The notes below the pieces were generated by a model. That model did not search any database and was not told the DNA's origin. It saw only the letters and a list, made by a program, of their open reading frames with translations. From contig CATNEN010000033.1 in assembly GCA_950097015.1 (NCBI GenBank), positions 1,550,001 through 1,614,000 on the forward strand: 64,000 nucleotides of DNA. The letters run 5' to 3'. Positions 23,601 through 34,078 of this stretch are shown in pieces. A program made the position numbers and the translations under genes. This DNA comes from Macrostomum hystrix (Eukaryota; Platyhelminthes; Macrostomidae). The stretch's first letter is position 1. Every line of letters starts with the position of its first letter.

Positions 23601-25033
23601 ATCCCCATAGCATCTCCCTGACTTATCCCCAGCATCTCCCTGACTTATCCCCATAGCATCTCCCTGACTTATCCCCATAGCATCTCCCTGACTTATCCCC
23701 AGCATCTCCCTGAATTATCCCCATAGCATCTCCCTGACTAATCCCCAGCATCTCCCTGACTTATCCCCATAGCATCTCCCTGACTTATCCCCATAGCATC
23801 TCCCTGACTTATCCCCAGCATCTCCCTGACTTATTCCCATAGCATCTCCCTGACTTATCCCCATAGCATCTCCCTGACTTATCCCCATAGCATCTCCCTG
23901 ACTTATCCCCATAGCATCTCCCTGACTTATCCCCATAGCAACTCCCTGACTTATCCCCATAGCATCTCCCTGACTTATCCCCAGCATCTCCCTGAATTAT
24001 CCCCATAGCATCTCCCTGACTTATCCCCATAGCATCTCCCTGACTTATCCCCATAGCATCTCCCTGACTTATCCTCATAGCATCTCCCTGACTTATCCTC
24101 ATAGCATCTCCCTGACTTATCCCCATAGCATCTCCCTGACTTACCCCATAGCATCTCCCTGACTTATCCCCAGCATCTCCCTGACTTATCCCCATAGCAT
24201 CTCCCTGACTTATCCCCATAGCATCTCCCTGACTTATCCCCAGCATCTCCCTGACTTATCCCCATAGCATCTCCCTGACTTATCCCCATAGCATCTCCCT
24301 GACTTATCCCCATAGCATCTCCCTGACTTATCCCCATAGCATCTCCCTGACTTATCCCCATAGCATCTCCCTGACTTATCCCCATAGCATCTCCCTGACT
24401 TATCCCCATAGCATCTCCCTGACTTATCCCCATAGCATCTCCCTGACTTATCCCCATGGCATCTCCCTGACTTATCCCCATAGCATCTCCCTGAATTATC
24501 CCCATAGCATCTCCCTGACTTATCCCCATAGCATCTCCCTGACTTATCCCCAGCATCTCCCTGACTTATCCCCATAGCATCTCCCTGACTTATCCCCATA
24601 GCATCTCCCTGACTTATCCCCATAGCATCTCCCTGACTTATCCCCATAGCATCACCCTGACTTATCCCCATAGCATCTCCCTGACTTATCCCCATAGCAT
24701 CTCCCTGACTTATCCCCATAGCATCTCCCTGACTTATCCCCATGGCATCTCCCTGACTTATCCCCATAGCATCTCCCTGAATTATCCCCATAGCATCTCC
24801 CTGACTTATCCCCATAGCATCTCCCTGACTTATCCCCAGCATCTCCCTGACTTATCCCCATAGCATCTCCCTGACTTATCCCCATAGCATCTCCCTGACT
24901 TATCCCCATAGCATCTCCCTGACTTATCCCCATAGCATCACCCTGACTTATCCCCATAGCATCTCCCTGACTTATCCCCATAGCATCTCCCTGACTTATC
25001 CCCATAGCATCTCCCTGACTTATCCCCAGCATA
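20628..25033. repeat. Giant 24/22-bp satellite-like array, about 4.4 kb, roughly 180 copies
   Basis: The main unit is CATCTCCCTGACTTATCCCC plus ATAG (24 bp). A 22-bp variant lacks AT (CCCCAG or CCCCCG before the next CATCTC). Variant units recur in ordered blocks: CCATGGCATC at 24455 and again at 24741 (286 bp = eleven 24-mers plus one 22-mer), each followed by the same CTGAATTATCC variant. A longer block starting CCCCCGCATC with CTTATCTCCATAG near 21909 is repeated near 23325. This points to expansion by unequal exchange of multi-unit blocks. Confidence 0.98.
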
Positions 25034-25680
25034 ACTCCTGTTGTATTTGCCTTCTTGAGGGGGTGCACTTCACAAAAGAGTGGAAGCCAAATCTGAAGCC
25101 AAGCCAGCCGAACATGTTTGCATTGCTGACTTTTACCACGCAGAAGAGCCACTTAAACCTTTAAAAATGCCATTTTTAACTGCAAGCCAGCGCTGACTTT
25201 TACGCTGACCGAATCGCTGCAAATTTTTAATTTCTGATCCAAAAACTTCCATTTAAGATGGAAGTTTTGCGTTTTCAGAATTAAGAAAGGTTCGGCGAAG
25301 GATCGAATTGTATTTCGGGACTAGCAAAACAAACAATCAATGGCAAGAAAGACCATTAAAACAAACAAGAATGCGGCTTTATTTTTGCTTTTTCTACTCG
25401 CGTCTGACCCAAAAGGCATTGAGCGCACAAATTGAAAACCATAGGGCCGTCTGGATCAGTAAAAACTCATTTTAAGAATTTTCACGCACAAACTGCCATT
25501 TGGAACATATGTAAGTAGAGCATCTATTGTGCATAAAAAGCTAGCAAAAAATCTACTTAAAAAGTATCAAAACCTTGATTAGCTTAACCTTGATAAACTA
25601 TCGGTTACGATAAATTATATCTTTATCGAGCCGAGGACCCTAGGGTAGATAGCGGCTGATTGTACTATCCAGAGGCAACA
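25034..25680. other. Unique sequence between the giant array and the tRNA pair
   Basis: AT-rich, with no gene recognised. It may contain the upstream control region of the first tRNA gene, whose promoter is otherwise internal. Confidence 0.5.
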
Positions 25681-25752
25681 GCCTCTGTAGCTCAGTGGCT
25701 AGAGCACTGGTCTAGTAAACCAGGGGTCGGGAGTTCGATCCTCCCCAGAGGC
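25681..25752 (+). tRNA. tRNA-Thr (anticodon AGT)
   Basis: The 72-nt gene folds into a full cloverleaf: acceptor GCCTCTG/CAGAGGC, D arm GCTC...GAGC, anticodon stem CTGGT/ACCAG with loop CTAGTAA (anticodon AGT), variable loop GGGTC, and T arm GGGAG-TTCGATC-CTCCC. Box A (TAGCTCAGTGG) and box B (GTTCGATCC) are intact. A run of T (TATATTTTTTTGC) follows as a Pol III terminator. No intron. Confidence 0.98.
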
Positions 25753-26013
25753 TATATTTTTTTGCATTTGAAAGCGAACTAAAATTATTTTTTACAGTTT
25801 CTCGAAAAAAAGTATATACTTCATTTATTAGAAAAATTACTTTGATTTATGCGATATTTGTCTTCAATAGTATTTGGAAGTTGGGGACAGTTTTACCCAA
25901 GCAACAAGTGCAGTAACTTAACCATTCTGAGAATAACGAAACGAGAGACTGCATCTGTCAAGCGACAGGTCAGGATAATTCACTTCAATCAAATACGGGC
26001 ATAAAAAGCTGAA

Positions 26014-26085
26014 GCCCCCAGGGAGGATCGAACTCCCGACCCCTGGTTTACAAGACCAGTGCTCTAGCCACTGAGCTATGGAGGC
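26014..26085 (-). tRNA. tRNA-Thr (anticodon TGT)
   Basis: On the minus strand it is identical to its neighbour through the D arm, anticodon stem and T arm. The anticodon loop is CTTGTAA (anticodon TGT), and the acceptor stem is GCCTCCA/TGGGGGC with one G-U pair. A TTTTT tract lies 3' on this strand (26003-26009). It faces the other tRNA-Thr gene, 261 bp apart, so the pair forms an inverted repeat with arms of about 72 bp. The two genes probably arose by duplication with inversion and then diverged in anticodon. Confidence 0.98.
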
Positions 26086-27116
26086 CCTACATATGTGCGA
26101 TCGCGGAGATCAATTTAATACACGGCTTTATGAATACGAGTTTAACTAAGTAATAGCAGTCGGAATTCCTCAACTCAGCTCTCAGGTCTGCCAGCTGTGG
26201 CACTAGGACAGACAACAGATTGATTATGGAACGCGTTTATGGGGACGTGGGATATACTGTGTGTTTTTTACACTGAGCTTTGCCCAGTCATTTTAAACTC
26301 TAATCGTCGTGACGACATATGTTGGGCTGCACATCGTGTACATAGAACAAGAAAGGACAATTTTGAACGGGTAAAAATCAGCAGTTTCAAATTAAAAAAA
26401 TACACTCTCCGCACAGGAGTGTACGTAAAAAAGTAAAATAAGAAGTAAAATAACCTAACTGTTTTTGAACTCATCAGTAGTGGCCCGCAGTTGCCAATTA
26501 AAAAACACGAGAGTATTTTACCTTTACCGTTAGATGAGAGTGCGCCAAAATTTTAAAGCCAATTGACTTGCCAATTCGGGATTTCAGTTTATCAGCTTAC
26601 TTAGGAACTGAATAGAAAATTCAGAAAGCAGAAAAAAATGCAGAAAGCATCCATACCCATTTTGAACCAAATTTCACGGGGTAATTAAAATACGATGCAA
26701 AAAGGAAAGGAATGAACCTTCTGTGAAATTATTTTTTGCTTGGATTTGTTGTACATGACAATATTATTAAATATTATTTACGGAGAAATGAAAACTCCCC
26801 ATATTTAATGTATTCTTATGATAACGCAATATAAATTAGGGTGGAAAACTTATAAATATAGAATGCTTAAGGGAAAAAAGTTTTTTATATCATGTTGACG
26901 TTTGAGATAAAAATGTATAACTATGAGTCGGTTTTAGCATTGTTATTTTGTTTTTATCACCTGCCACGAAAATTTTGTTATCGTCGCGCGTGCAAAATTT
27001 ATGTCGGTTTGTTCGTCGCGCTGAAAATCACTTATGCAAACTATATATTGAATTTTATTGAAATAAAATCCGGAGAATAGACTGTAATTTTCGTAACTAA
27101 CCTTTGTCTTTTCATT
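26086..27116. other. AT-rich intergenic DNA upstream of the RRM gene
   Basis: Nothing coding recognised. Just before the start at 27117 is TAACTAACCTTTGTCTTTTCATT, which resembles a branch site plus pyrimidine tract but has no AG before the ATG. Confidence 0.5.
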
Positions 27117-29712
27117 ATGTCCGACGCATCTGAAGAAAGCACAAAATCTTTTAATTTAAGCTTGCCTTACGTCGCAGACACAAAATGCGATCTGGACGAA
27201 AGCGTTTCGAATTCTGATTCCGAAAGGCGAATGTCGTTTAATGAACAGCTGCGCAAAAAGATTGACCTCGGAATGAATATGGACAGCAAGTAATTGCGGG
27301 TTTTTATTATGTGCTTTATATTGGCATGCAATATTGCCCCACAACACAACAAGATTTATTTACAAAGTTAATATTCGTTATTTTCTTTTAAATTTTTTTG
27401 CAGCAGGAAAACTAAATCTTTTTTACTCTGATTCATACAATAATATTCGAATATGTATATTCGGAAACATAACTATGCAAAATCGTAATAAATTTTCTTG
27501 TGATTTGTGATAGACACTACAGGAAATTACTCTGTACAGTATTTATAAATGAACTATAATTCCAAGTAAAAAAAATAACTTGGTTTTCATTATCTGGACT
27601 TTCAAAAATACTAATTGTTCATTTCTGTGTTATAATTTTTATATTTAACATAAAATATATTGTTATAAACAGTGTAAGAAAAATGGGGAATGATTATAGC
27701 CTGTCATAGTTGAAATGAGTGCATAAATTCATAAGCATTTAACATCACTTAACACCAAGTTGCTTTTCGAGTCGAATTTATCAGGAAATAAAAAATTATT
27801 TTCAGAAAGCTTTTTGTCGGCGGACTAAGCTGGGAAACTACTGAGAGTAAGTGAATTTTTAATTCGAGTTAGTGGAATTTTCAAATATATTTCAATTATT
27901 TCACGATTAAAATATATTAGCTGAATATAACGTTTAGCTGAATCATGCTTATTTCAAAGAACGTAACTTGAATTTCGCAGGTCTAATGAAAGAGTACTTT
28001 TCACAGTTCGGGTCGGTGCGCACCTGCACTATCAAGGTGGACAAAGTCACGGGGCACTCGCGCGGCTTCGGCTTTGTCATATTTGACAAAGAGTCGGATC
28101 TGGATGTGGTTCTGACGCAGCCTGAGCACTGGCTGTGCAACAAGCGAATCGATCCAAAGCGGGCAAAGCCCAGCAGGCAGGAACCCGCAAAGAAGGTGTT
28201 TGTCGGCGGCCTCGACCCAGAATTTCCCGAGGACAGCATCAAGGAGTACTTTCGCCAGTTTGGAAAGGTGATTTATTTTCGAGGAATGAGCATCCATCGA
28301 AATTCTTGCCAGCTTGCCAGTGTACATTTTCTACAGCAGGGGGCAGAGAAATTGGGTTTTCTGATGACAGACTTTGTACAGACGAAATGTACATTTTCTT
28401 TAAACTAGGGGTAGAGAGACGGAGTTTTGTGAGGAATGATCGTGTGTGCATCTTTCGACAGCAGGGGGGTAGAGAGACACAGTTTTGTGAGGAATGGTCG
28501 TGTGTACATCTTTCGACAGCAGGGGGGTAGAGAGACACAGTTTTGTGAGGAATGATCATGTGTGCATCTTTCGACAGCAGGGGGGTAGAGAGACACAGTT
28601 TTGTGAGGAATGGTCGTGTGTACATCTTTCGACAGCAAGGGGTAGAGAGACACAGTTTTGTGAGGAATGGTCGTGTGTACATCTTTCGACAGCAGGGGGT
28701 AGAGAGACAGAGTTTTGTGAGGAATGATCGTGTGTACATCTTTCGACAGCAGGGGGTAGAGAGACACAGTTTTGTGAGGAATGGTCGTGTGTACATCTTT
28801 TGACAGCAGGGGAGAGAGACAGTTTTGTGTGGAATGGTCGTGTGTACATCTTTTGACAGCAGGGGAGAGAGACACAGTTTTGTGAGGAATGATCGTGTGT
28901 ACATCTTTTGACAGCAGGGGAGAGAGACAGAGTTTTGTGAGGAATGGTCGTGTGTACATCTTTTGACAGCAGGGGAGAGAGACAGAGTTTTGTGAGGAAT
29001 GGTCGTGTGTACATCTTTTGACAGCAGGGGAGAGAGACAGTTTTGTGTGGAATGGTCGTGTGTACATCTTTTGACAGCAGGGGAGAGAGACACAGTTTTG
29101 TGAGGAATGATCGTGTGTACATCTTTTGACAGCAGGGGAGAGAGACAGAGTTTTGTGAGGAATGGTCGTGTGTACATCTTTTGACAGCAGGGGAGAGAGA
29201 CAGAGTTTTGTGAGGAATGATCGTGTGTACATCTTTTGACAGCAGGGGAGAGAGACAGAGTTGTGAGGAATGATCGTGTGTACATCTTTCGACAGCAGGG
29301 GGGTAGAGAGACAGAGTTTTGTGAGGAATGGTCGTGTGTGCATCTTTCGACAGCAGGGGGTAGAGAGACAGAGTTTTGTGAGGAGTGGTCGTGTGACAGA
29401 GAGACAGTTTCCTGACTTACAGCTGCGCATTTTCCTCCAATGCAAAAAACTGTCTACTCCCGCCATGCCCACATCAAGATCCTGGCCATCGACCTGCCGA
29501 TCGATAGTTTGCGTCAAAGGCGCAAAGCGTTTATTTTTGTCACCTACTCGTCTGAAGCTGAGGCTAGAAAAGCGGCGCACACTGAGAAACAACTCATCGG
29601 AAATAAATGGGTGAGAGTTCAAGCCAGATTTGATCTCACAAAAATGTATGCCCCAACCCAACCCTTTTTAATAAAATCAATAAAAATTGAATTATTAGTT
29701 GGACTTATTTGA
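27117..29712 (+). CDS. hnRNP A/B-D (Squid/AUF1)-like protein with two RRMs, four exons, 244 aa
   Basis: Exons 27117-27289, 27806-27846, 27981-28267 and 29479-29712 sum to 735 nt with phases 2, 1, 0. RRM1 starts at about residue 58: RNP2 is LFVGGL (60-65) and RNP1 is RGFGFVIF (99-106). RRM2 has RNP2 VFVGGL (144-149) and a weaker RNP1, RRKAFIFVTY (180-189), lacking the usual RGF. The tandem RRMs, short linker and SWETTE motif fit the hnRNP A/B-D/Squid group, which binds pre-mRNA and mRNA in nucleus and cytoplasm. The last acceptor (CACATCAAG) is weak but was chosen because it alone gives the right RRM2 spacing (FGK-ILAIDLPID). The Gly- or Gln-rich tail usual in the group is absent, and the predicted C-terminus overlaps two AATAAA signals, so the true 3' end may differ. 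Intron 3 is almost all tandem repeat. Confidence 0.83.
28411..29397. repeat. 55- to 58-bp tandem array in RRM-gene intron 3, about 17 copies
   Basis: The unit contains GTTTTGTGAGGAATGGTCGT then GTGTACATCTTTCGACAGCAGGGG. Two subfamilies segregate: TTTCGACAG with GGGGGTAGAG at both ends, and TTTTGACAG with GGGGAGAG in the middle. Each unit carries a short pyrimidine run followed by ACAG/CAG, which looks like a weak 3' splice acceptor. Confidence 0.95.
29670..29684 (+). promoter_or_regulatory. Two overlapping-CDS polyadenylation signals (AATAAA at 29670 and 29679)
   Basis: TTTTTAATAAAATCAATAAAAATTG carries two canonical hexamers 26 to 40 nt before the predicted stop of the RRM gene (29710-29712). 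Cleavage at the usual distance would fall at or before the stop codon. Confidence 0.5.
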
Positions 29713-31460
29713 AGTGTTGGTCGAGTCGTACTTGGAGCAGCCATGTGCCCGCACTTATTCTCTCTCTCTCTCTCCGAGCAATTTGGTGATGCCAGTTTTC
29801 GGTATTGCAGAACTAGACCCATAACATTTCCCTACCTCTCTCCACTCTAGCACATTATGCCCGCCCCTCTGCTGCCGGGGGGAATTGACGATGCCGATGA
29901 TGAGGGGGCCGTCGAACGGGACGCCGAGGCTGGGAGAAAAAGTTTTTTTATGATTACAAGACTTTCAGCCTCTCCAACCCCCATACAGCCGTGTCTCTCT
30001 TCCCCCTTCTCCTCGTCAATTAGGGTGCGCTGACACACTCGGTGGAAATCCCATTTTTATATAGCCCCCATCTCCATCCCACTTCCCTTGGTGAGGCCTG
30101 TTCCAAGAGGAATAGAAATGGACTTCGGTTTCTGGCGGGAAGTCGTTATGTTTCTGGGCGCCAGATCGACAGCTGCCGGGGCAGCAAGCGCCAAATTGGA
30201 TTCCTGCTGGTGCTGCAACTTCGGCAGTGTCGCTGCTAATGATTTCAGGGCCCTGGCCGTGGGGGCTCTAGGGGCACACCTGGGATTTTGGGGGTAGGGA
30301 TTTAGGAAATAAATGGATATTTATCTAAGCGATAGAATATTAAGCAGTACGTTGATATAGAACCGTTCATCGGGGGCAGAAAATGATGAAATAAATAAGT
30401 GTTCTGAAATGAAGAGACGTTAATCTATGAGTTTTGCTCCTGAAGCATGTTTTATCACTTAGATTTACTCACATTATCTCACTACCCCACTTACAGTGTA
30501 TAATATCAGCGTATAGGGGCGTAGCCAGGGGGGCAAGGAGGGCCGCGGCCCCCTAATCGGCTGACAAATCTATGTGGCGCCCTCTGTTAGTGGCGCCCCC
30601 CGGGTTAGCCGCCAACAAGAGGCCCCCTAGACAAAAATCCTGGCTACTGCCACTGTTTACCATGACAATACCTCATAGCCAGGCTAATGAGAAATCTGGT
30701 GATCTAGAGACATATATCTCTAGATATCGATTCGGCCTATTTATCTCACTAAATTGAGCGATGCCATTCCTAGAAAGGGGATCGGAAGAAGAAGGAAAAA
30801 CACAGGCAGGCAGGGAGCCCTGCTAACCAGTTTAAGAGCCGGCCTATCCTCCGACCGGCGACCATTAGGTTAATGAAGCGTTTAGGCCGGCATGGCAGCC
30901 TGTGGCCAAAGGGGCGGATGGGGGGCCTTTGTGGTCGCTCCTGGATGGCCTCACACACGGAGCGATGTGGCTGAGATGTATGAATAGCAATTAGGCCCCG
31001 ATCCGCAGTACCCGGAGACAGCAGCAATGGAGGAAAGAATATTGCGAGAGGAAGAAGAGGATGCAGAAGCAGAAAAAATTGAAAGGCATAAACCTGACAC
31101 TGGACAGGCGGGGCCATTCGCAACCCCCCTGCCGCCTCACTGAGTCCCGGCGCCTTTGAAGTGAAGTCTTTCCCAGTCCCGCCCGGCTCATATTTCGCTG
31201 GCTCAGGGATGCCTGCACAGGCCTGTGTCTGCGACTGCAGCTCATCCGCTGACACAGATTGCTCAAGCCATGCTTCATTAACCTGCGAGATGCTGCAGGG
31301 CTTCACAGAGTGTTTTTCTCGGCGTGGTCAGCACTGTGGCAAGGAAGTTCAGGGCGCCCAGAAGGATGTCTTCAGGCCATTCTTGATTGGCCCTCATCAT
31401 CAGTCTCCCCTCTGTCTCACTTTATCTTATGACAAACTCTCATGCGCTAAAGCTCCCATC
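29713..31460. other. Intergenic DNA between the RRM gene and the Gln-rich gene
   Basis: Contains a (CT)n tract near 29759-29774 and a probable transposon remnant at 30514-30655. Upstream exons of the Gln-rich gene are expected here or further left; I could not identify them with confidence. Confidence 0.45.
30514..30655. mobile_element. Possible short non-autonomous DNA transposon remnant
   Basis: The ends form an imperfect inverted repeat sharing GTAGCCAGG/CCTGGCTAC (left TAGGGGCGTAGCCAGG, right CCTGGCTACTGCCACTG). The interior is GC-rich with GGGCCGCGGCCCCC. GGGGCGTAGCCAGGGGGG ends are familiar from hAT-like and other MITEs of animals. No clear target-site duplication, so this is tentative. 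Confidence 0.4.
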
Positions 31461-31705
31461 TCTGATGTTCTCAAACTCCAATGTGCTCAAACTCGAATGT
31501 GCTCAAACTCCAATGTGCTCAAACTTTAATGTGCTCAAACTCCAATGTGCTCAAACTCGAATGTGCTCAAACTCGAATGTGCTCAAACTCGAATGTTCTC
31601 AAAATCCAATGTGCAAAAAATTTAATGGGCTCAAATTCTATATTCAAAATCTCTAATGTGCTCAAAATCTAATGTGCTCAATATACGAGCTATAATGTGC
31701 TCAAT
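31461..31705. repeat. 16-bp tandem repeat (CAATGTGCTCAAACTC), about 14 copies
   Basis: Variants CGAATGTGCTCAAACT and TTTAATGTGCTCAAAC. It ends about 20 bp before the acceptor at 31724, so it lies in an intron of the Gln-rich gene. Confidence 0.9.
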
Positions 31706-31724
31706 TTCAACCTCTTTGTAACAG

Positions 31725-31805
31725 TGCGATGTGAGGATAGTCCAGCGCAGGGAGCAGCAGCTAGCCAGGAGTAGACAGCAAGCTGCCGCCGCGGCGGCCT
31801 GGTGG

Positions 31806-31837
<32 letters not shown>

Positions 31838-33555
31838 GCTCTACCAGCTGTCGGCAGCATCAGCAGCTTATTGCGACAAATGCGGCTATCACAGTGAGGA
31901 GCATTCGATGCAAAGCTTCTCCGAGGAAGTGCCGATAGTCAAAGAAGAAAACACAATAGCTGCTTGGGACTGTTCAGGTAAGTCCTAGATCCATCTCGTA
32001 GACTAGCCTGACGGGTGACACCTGTTAAACAAAGGATGCACCTGAGGAGTGACACCTGTTAAACAAAGGATGCACCTGAGGAGTGACACCTGTTAAACAG
32101 AGACTGAAAATGACGGTGACACCTGTTAAACAGAGACTGCAAATTACGGGTGACACCTGTTAAACAGAGACTGCAAATTACGGGTGACACCTGTTAAACA
32201 GAGACTGCAAATTACGGGTGACACCTGTTAAACAGAGGATGCACCTGATGGGTGACACCTGTAACAGAGCATTACTTTGCTTAGGCCCTAGGGCACGGGA
32301 GAAATGATTTCCAGAAAATTAGTGTCTTGTAGCAGCTTGTCTGTTCCCAATTAGGCGGAAAGGGACAATAGCGGATTGGGATTTGCATCCAGTAGCTAGC
32401 CAGCGGGATTACACGAATCCAGCCCTCCTGAACATGCCCAGCTAGCCAAGATGGGTAAATCTTATTTAAGCCCTGCAGATGCTCAAATTGCGCTCTCTAT
32501 ATTAACTGAGCAATGACTCGAGCTTGCTCAGGTCGGGCCAACACAACTGACTTCTCCGCCCGAGAGACCCGCCCACTTCGACCGGGAAGTGAGGCAATCG
32601 ATTAGTCCCGGGACGTTTTTTCCTGACCGAAACGAAACGAAGCCACTCGAATATCCCAGTTGCCGGGTCCGGTACCAGCCCTGTAATTTCCTTCTCTTGC
32701 TAATTGCGAGTCTCCTAACCGCTCAGGAGTGCCGACATGCCCCTCAGCCTGCAGAACTCATGCCAGTCTCATTCCAGTCTCATGCCAGTCTCATGCCAGT
32801 CTCATTCTAGTCTCATGCCAGTCTCATGTCAGTCTCATACCGATCTCATGCCAGTGTCATGCCAGTCTCATCCCAGTCTCACTCTAGTCTCATTCTAGTC
32901 TCATCCCAGTCTCATGCCAGTCTCATGCCAGTCTCATGCCAGTCTCATGCCAGTCTCATGCCAGTCTCATTCTAGTCTCATGCCAGTCTCATGCCAGTCT
33001 CATGCCAGTCTCATGCCAGTCTCATGCCAGTCTCATGCCAGTCTCATGCCAGTCTCATGCCAGTCTCATGCCAGTCTCATGCCAGTCTCATTCTAGTCTC
33101 ATTCTAGTCTCACCCCAGTCTCATTCTAGTCGCATACCAGTCACATGCTAGTCCCATACCAGTCTCATGCTAGTCTCATGCCAGTCTCATGACCGTGAAC
33201 CTCATGACCCTGTCAATCTCACACCCCTGTCAATCTCACACCCCTCTCAATCTCACACCCCTGTCAATCTCACATCCTGTCAATAAACTTAAAAGCTTGC
33301 TAAAAAGCTTAGAACTCCACACAATGTGTTTTGTTTCCTTTGCAAAGTCAGCAGAACTGGGGCCTCAGCTCACAACAGATGAGTTGTGAGTTCTGTTGGC
33401 AAAATAGTATTTAACAAGATGGCAGCCTTCGTTTCACTCACTCCTCCCAACCACACAGACGGGTCGCGATTCAGCGAGTCACGTTTAGCCTAATCCCATC
33501 GGGTGAAACCAACTCAAAACATAAAATTTTTTCTTTTCCAGCTGTAGGTCTAGCC

Positions 33556-33595
<40 letters not shown>

Positions 33596-34024
33596 ATTGA
33601 GTTAGATTAATTTTTTGGACGGACTAAAACCGCTTGCCTTTTTTGGTGCCAGGTTTTGGTTTTTTTATGCGGCCAAGTTTATTTCCTTCTGGCCATTTCC
33701 CGGCTAGCGCTGGCAGGAAGCGGGCGTGCAGCAGCAGCCGCTGTTTCAATTTTTTTATCAACGCCCCACCAGGAAACTGCTCGAGCTTGCTCGCGCGGAC
33801 AGCAGCCCTCATTGAGTCTCATTGCTCAAATCCGATTTCCAGAAGCTGCTCTGGTTGAGATCTCTCTGGCGCCGAATCCACCGCCGCCGCCGCCGCCACC
33901 GCCACCGAAGCAGCAGCCGAACATGTGGCCTGATGGGAGAAATTTAGGAAAATCTCCCACAAATGCCCAGCAGCGACGGCAGGCCTCGTGGCATCCCTAC
34001 GAGAGGCGATCGGAGGGCAACTGA
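31725..34024 (+). CDS. Gln-rich protein, last two exons (5' end not found)
   Basis: Exon 31725-31977 (acceptor CTCTTTGTAACAG, donor TTCAG|GTAAGT, phase 1) joins 33843-34024 (acceptor CGATTTCCAG) to give 144 residues ending at TGA 34022-34024. The first exon encodes a basic stretch (RIVQRREQQLARSRQQ), an Ala run, WWQQQQLQQQQQQLYQL, and CDKCGYHSEEH, a possible half zinc finger. The last exon encodes ten consecutive prolines and ends ASWHPYERRSEGN. Basic, Gln-rich and Pro-rich segments suggest the C-terminus of a transcription or RNA-processing regulator, but I do not recognise the family. The intron between the exons contains two arrays and a CTG run. Confidence 0.6.
31995..32272. repeat. 34-bp minisatellite, about 8 copies
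   Basis: The unit contains GTGACACCTGTTAAACAGAG plus a variable end (ACTGCAAATTACGG or GATGCACCTGAGGA). It starts about 20 bp after the 5' splice site at 31978. Core CACCTGTTAAACA resembles CACCTGTTAGACA of the 34-kb array. Confidence 0.9.
32758..33285. repeat. 11-bp tandem repeat (CATGCCAGTCT), about 40 copies, then CAATCTCACACCCCTGT units
   Basis: Variants CATTCTAGTCT and CATCCCAGTCT are interspersed. The 33205-33285 tail is a separate 17-bp repeat sharing TCTCA. Intronic to the Gln-rich gene. Confidence 0.93.
33557..33595. repeat. (CTG)13 trinucleotide run
   Basis: Thirteen uninterrupted CTG units in the intron before the last exon of the Gln-rich gene, just after an acceptor-like TTTCCAG. 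Confidence 0.95.
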
Positions 34025-34078
34025 ACCGGCAACAGGAGTCACTGGCCTGTTCAGGACTTCAGCAGCTCCGCAGAGGGA

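Noticed and set aside
20628-25033. TTATCCCCA and one TTATCCACA resembling bacterial DnaA boxes
   Set aside because: The DNA is eukaryotic, and the match is a by-product of a satellite unit; TTATCCACA occurs once, as a single-base variant.
29423-29478. An earlier acceptor (TGACTTACAG at 29422) for the last exon of the RRM gene
   Set aside because: From phase 0 it would read out of frame through RRM2; the acceptor before 29479 gives correct RRM2 spacing.
28239-29661. Minus-strand frames of 348 and 418 codons across RRM-gene intron 3
   Set aside because: They lie wholly in the tandem array of the intron and its flanks, antisense to a well-supported gene, with no domain.
32758-33190. MPVSCQSHASL-type repeat proteins
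   Set aside because: Products of an 11-bp intronic array that reads through in shifting frames.
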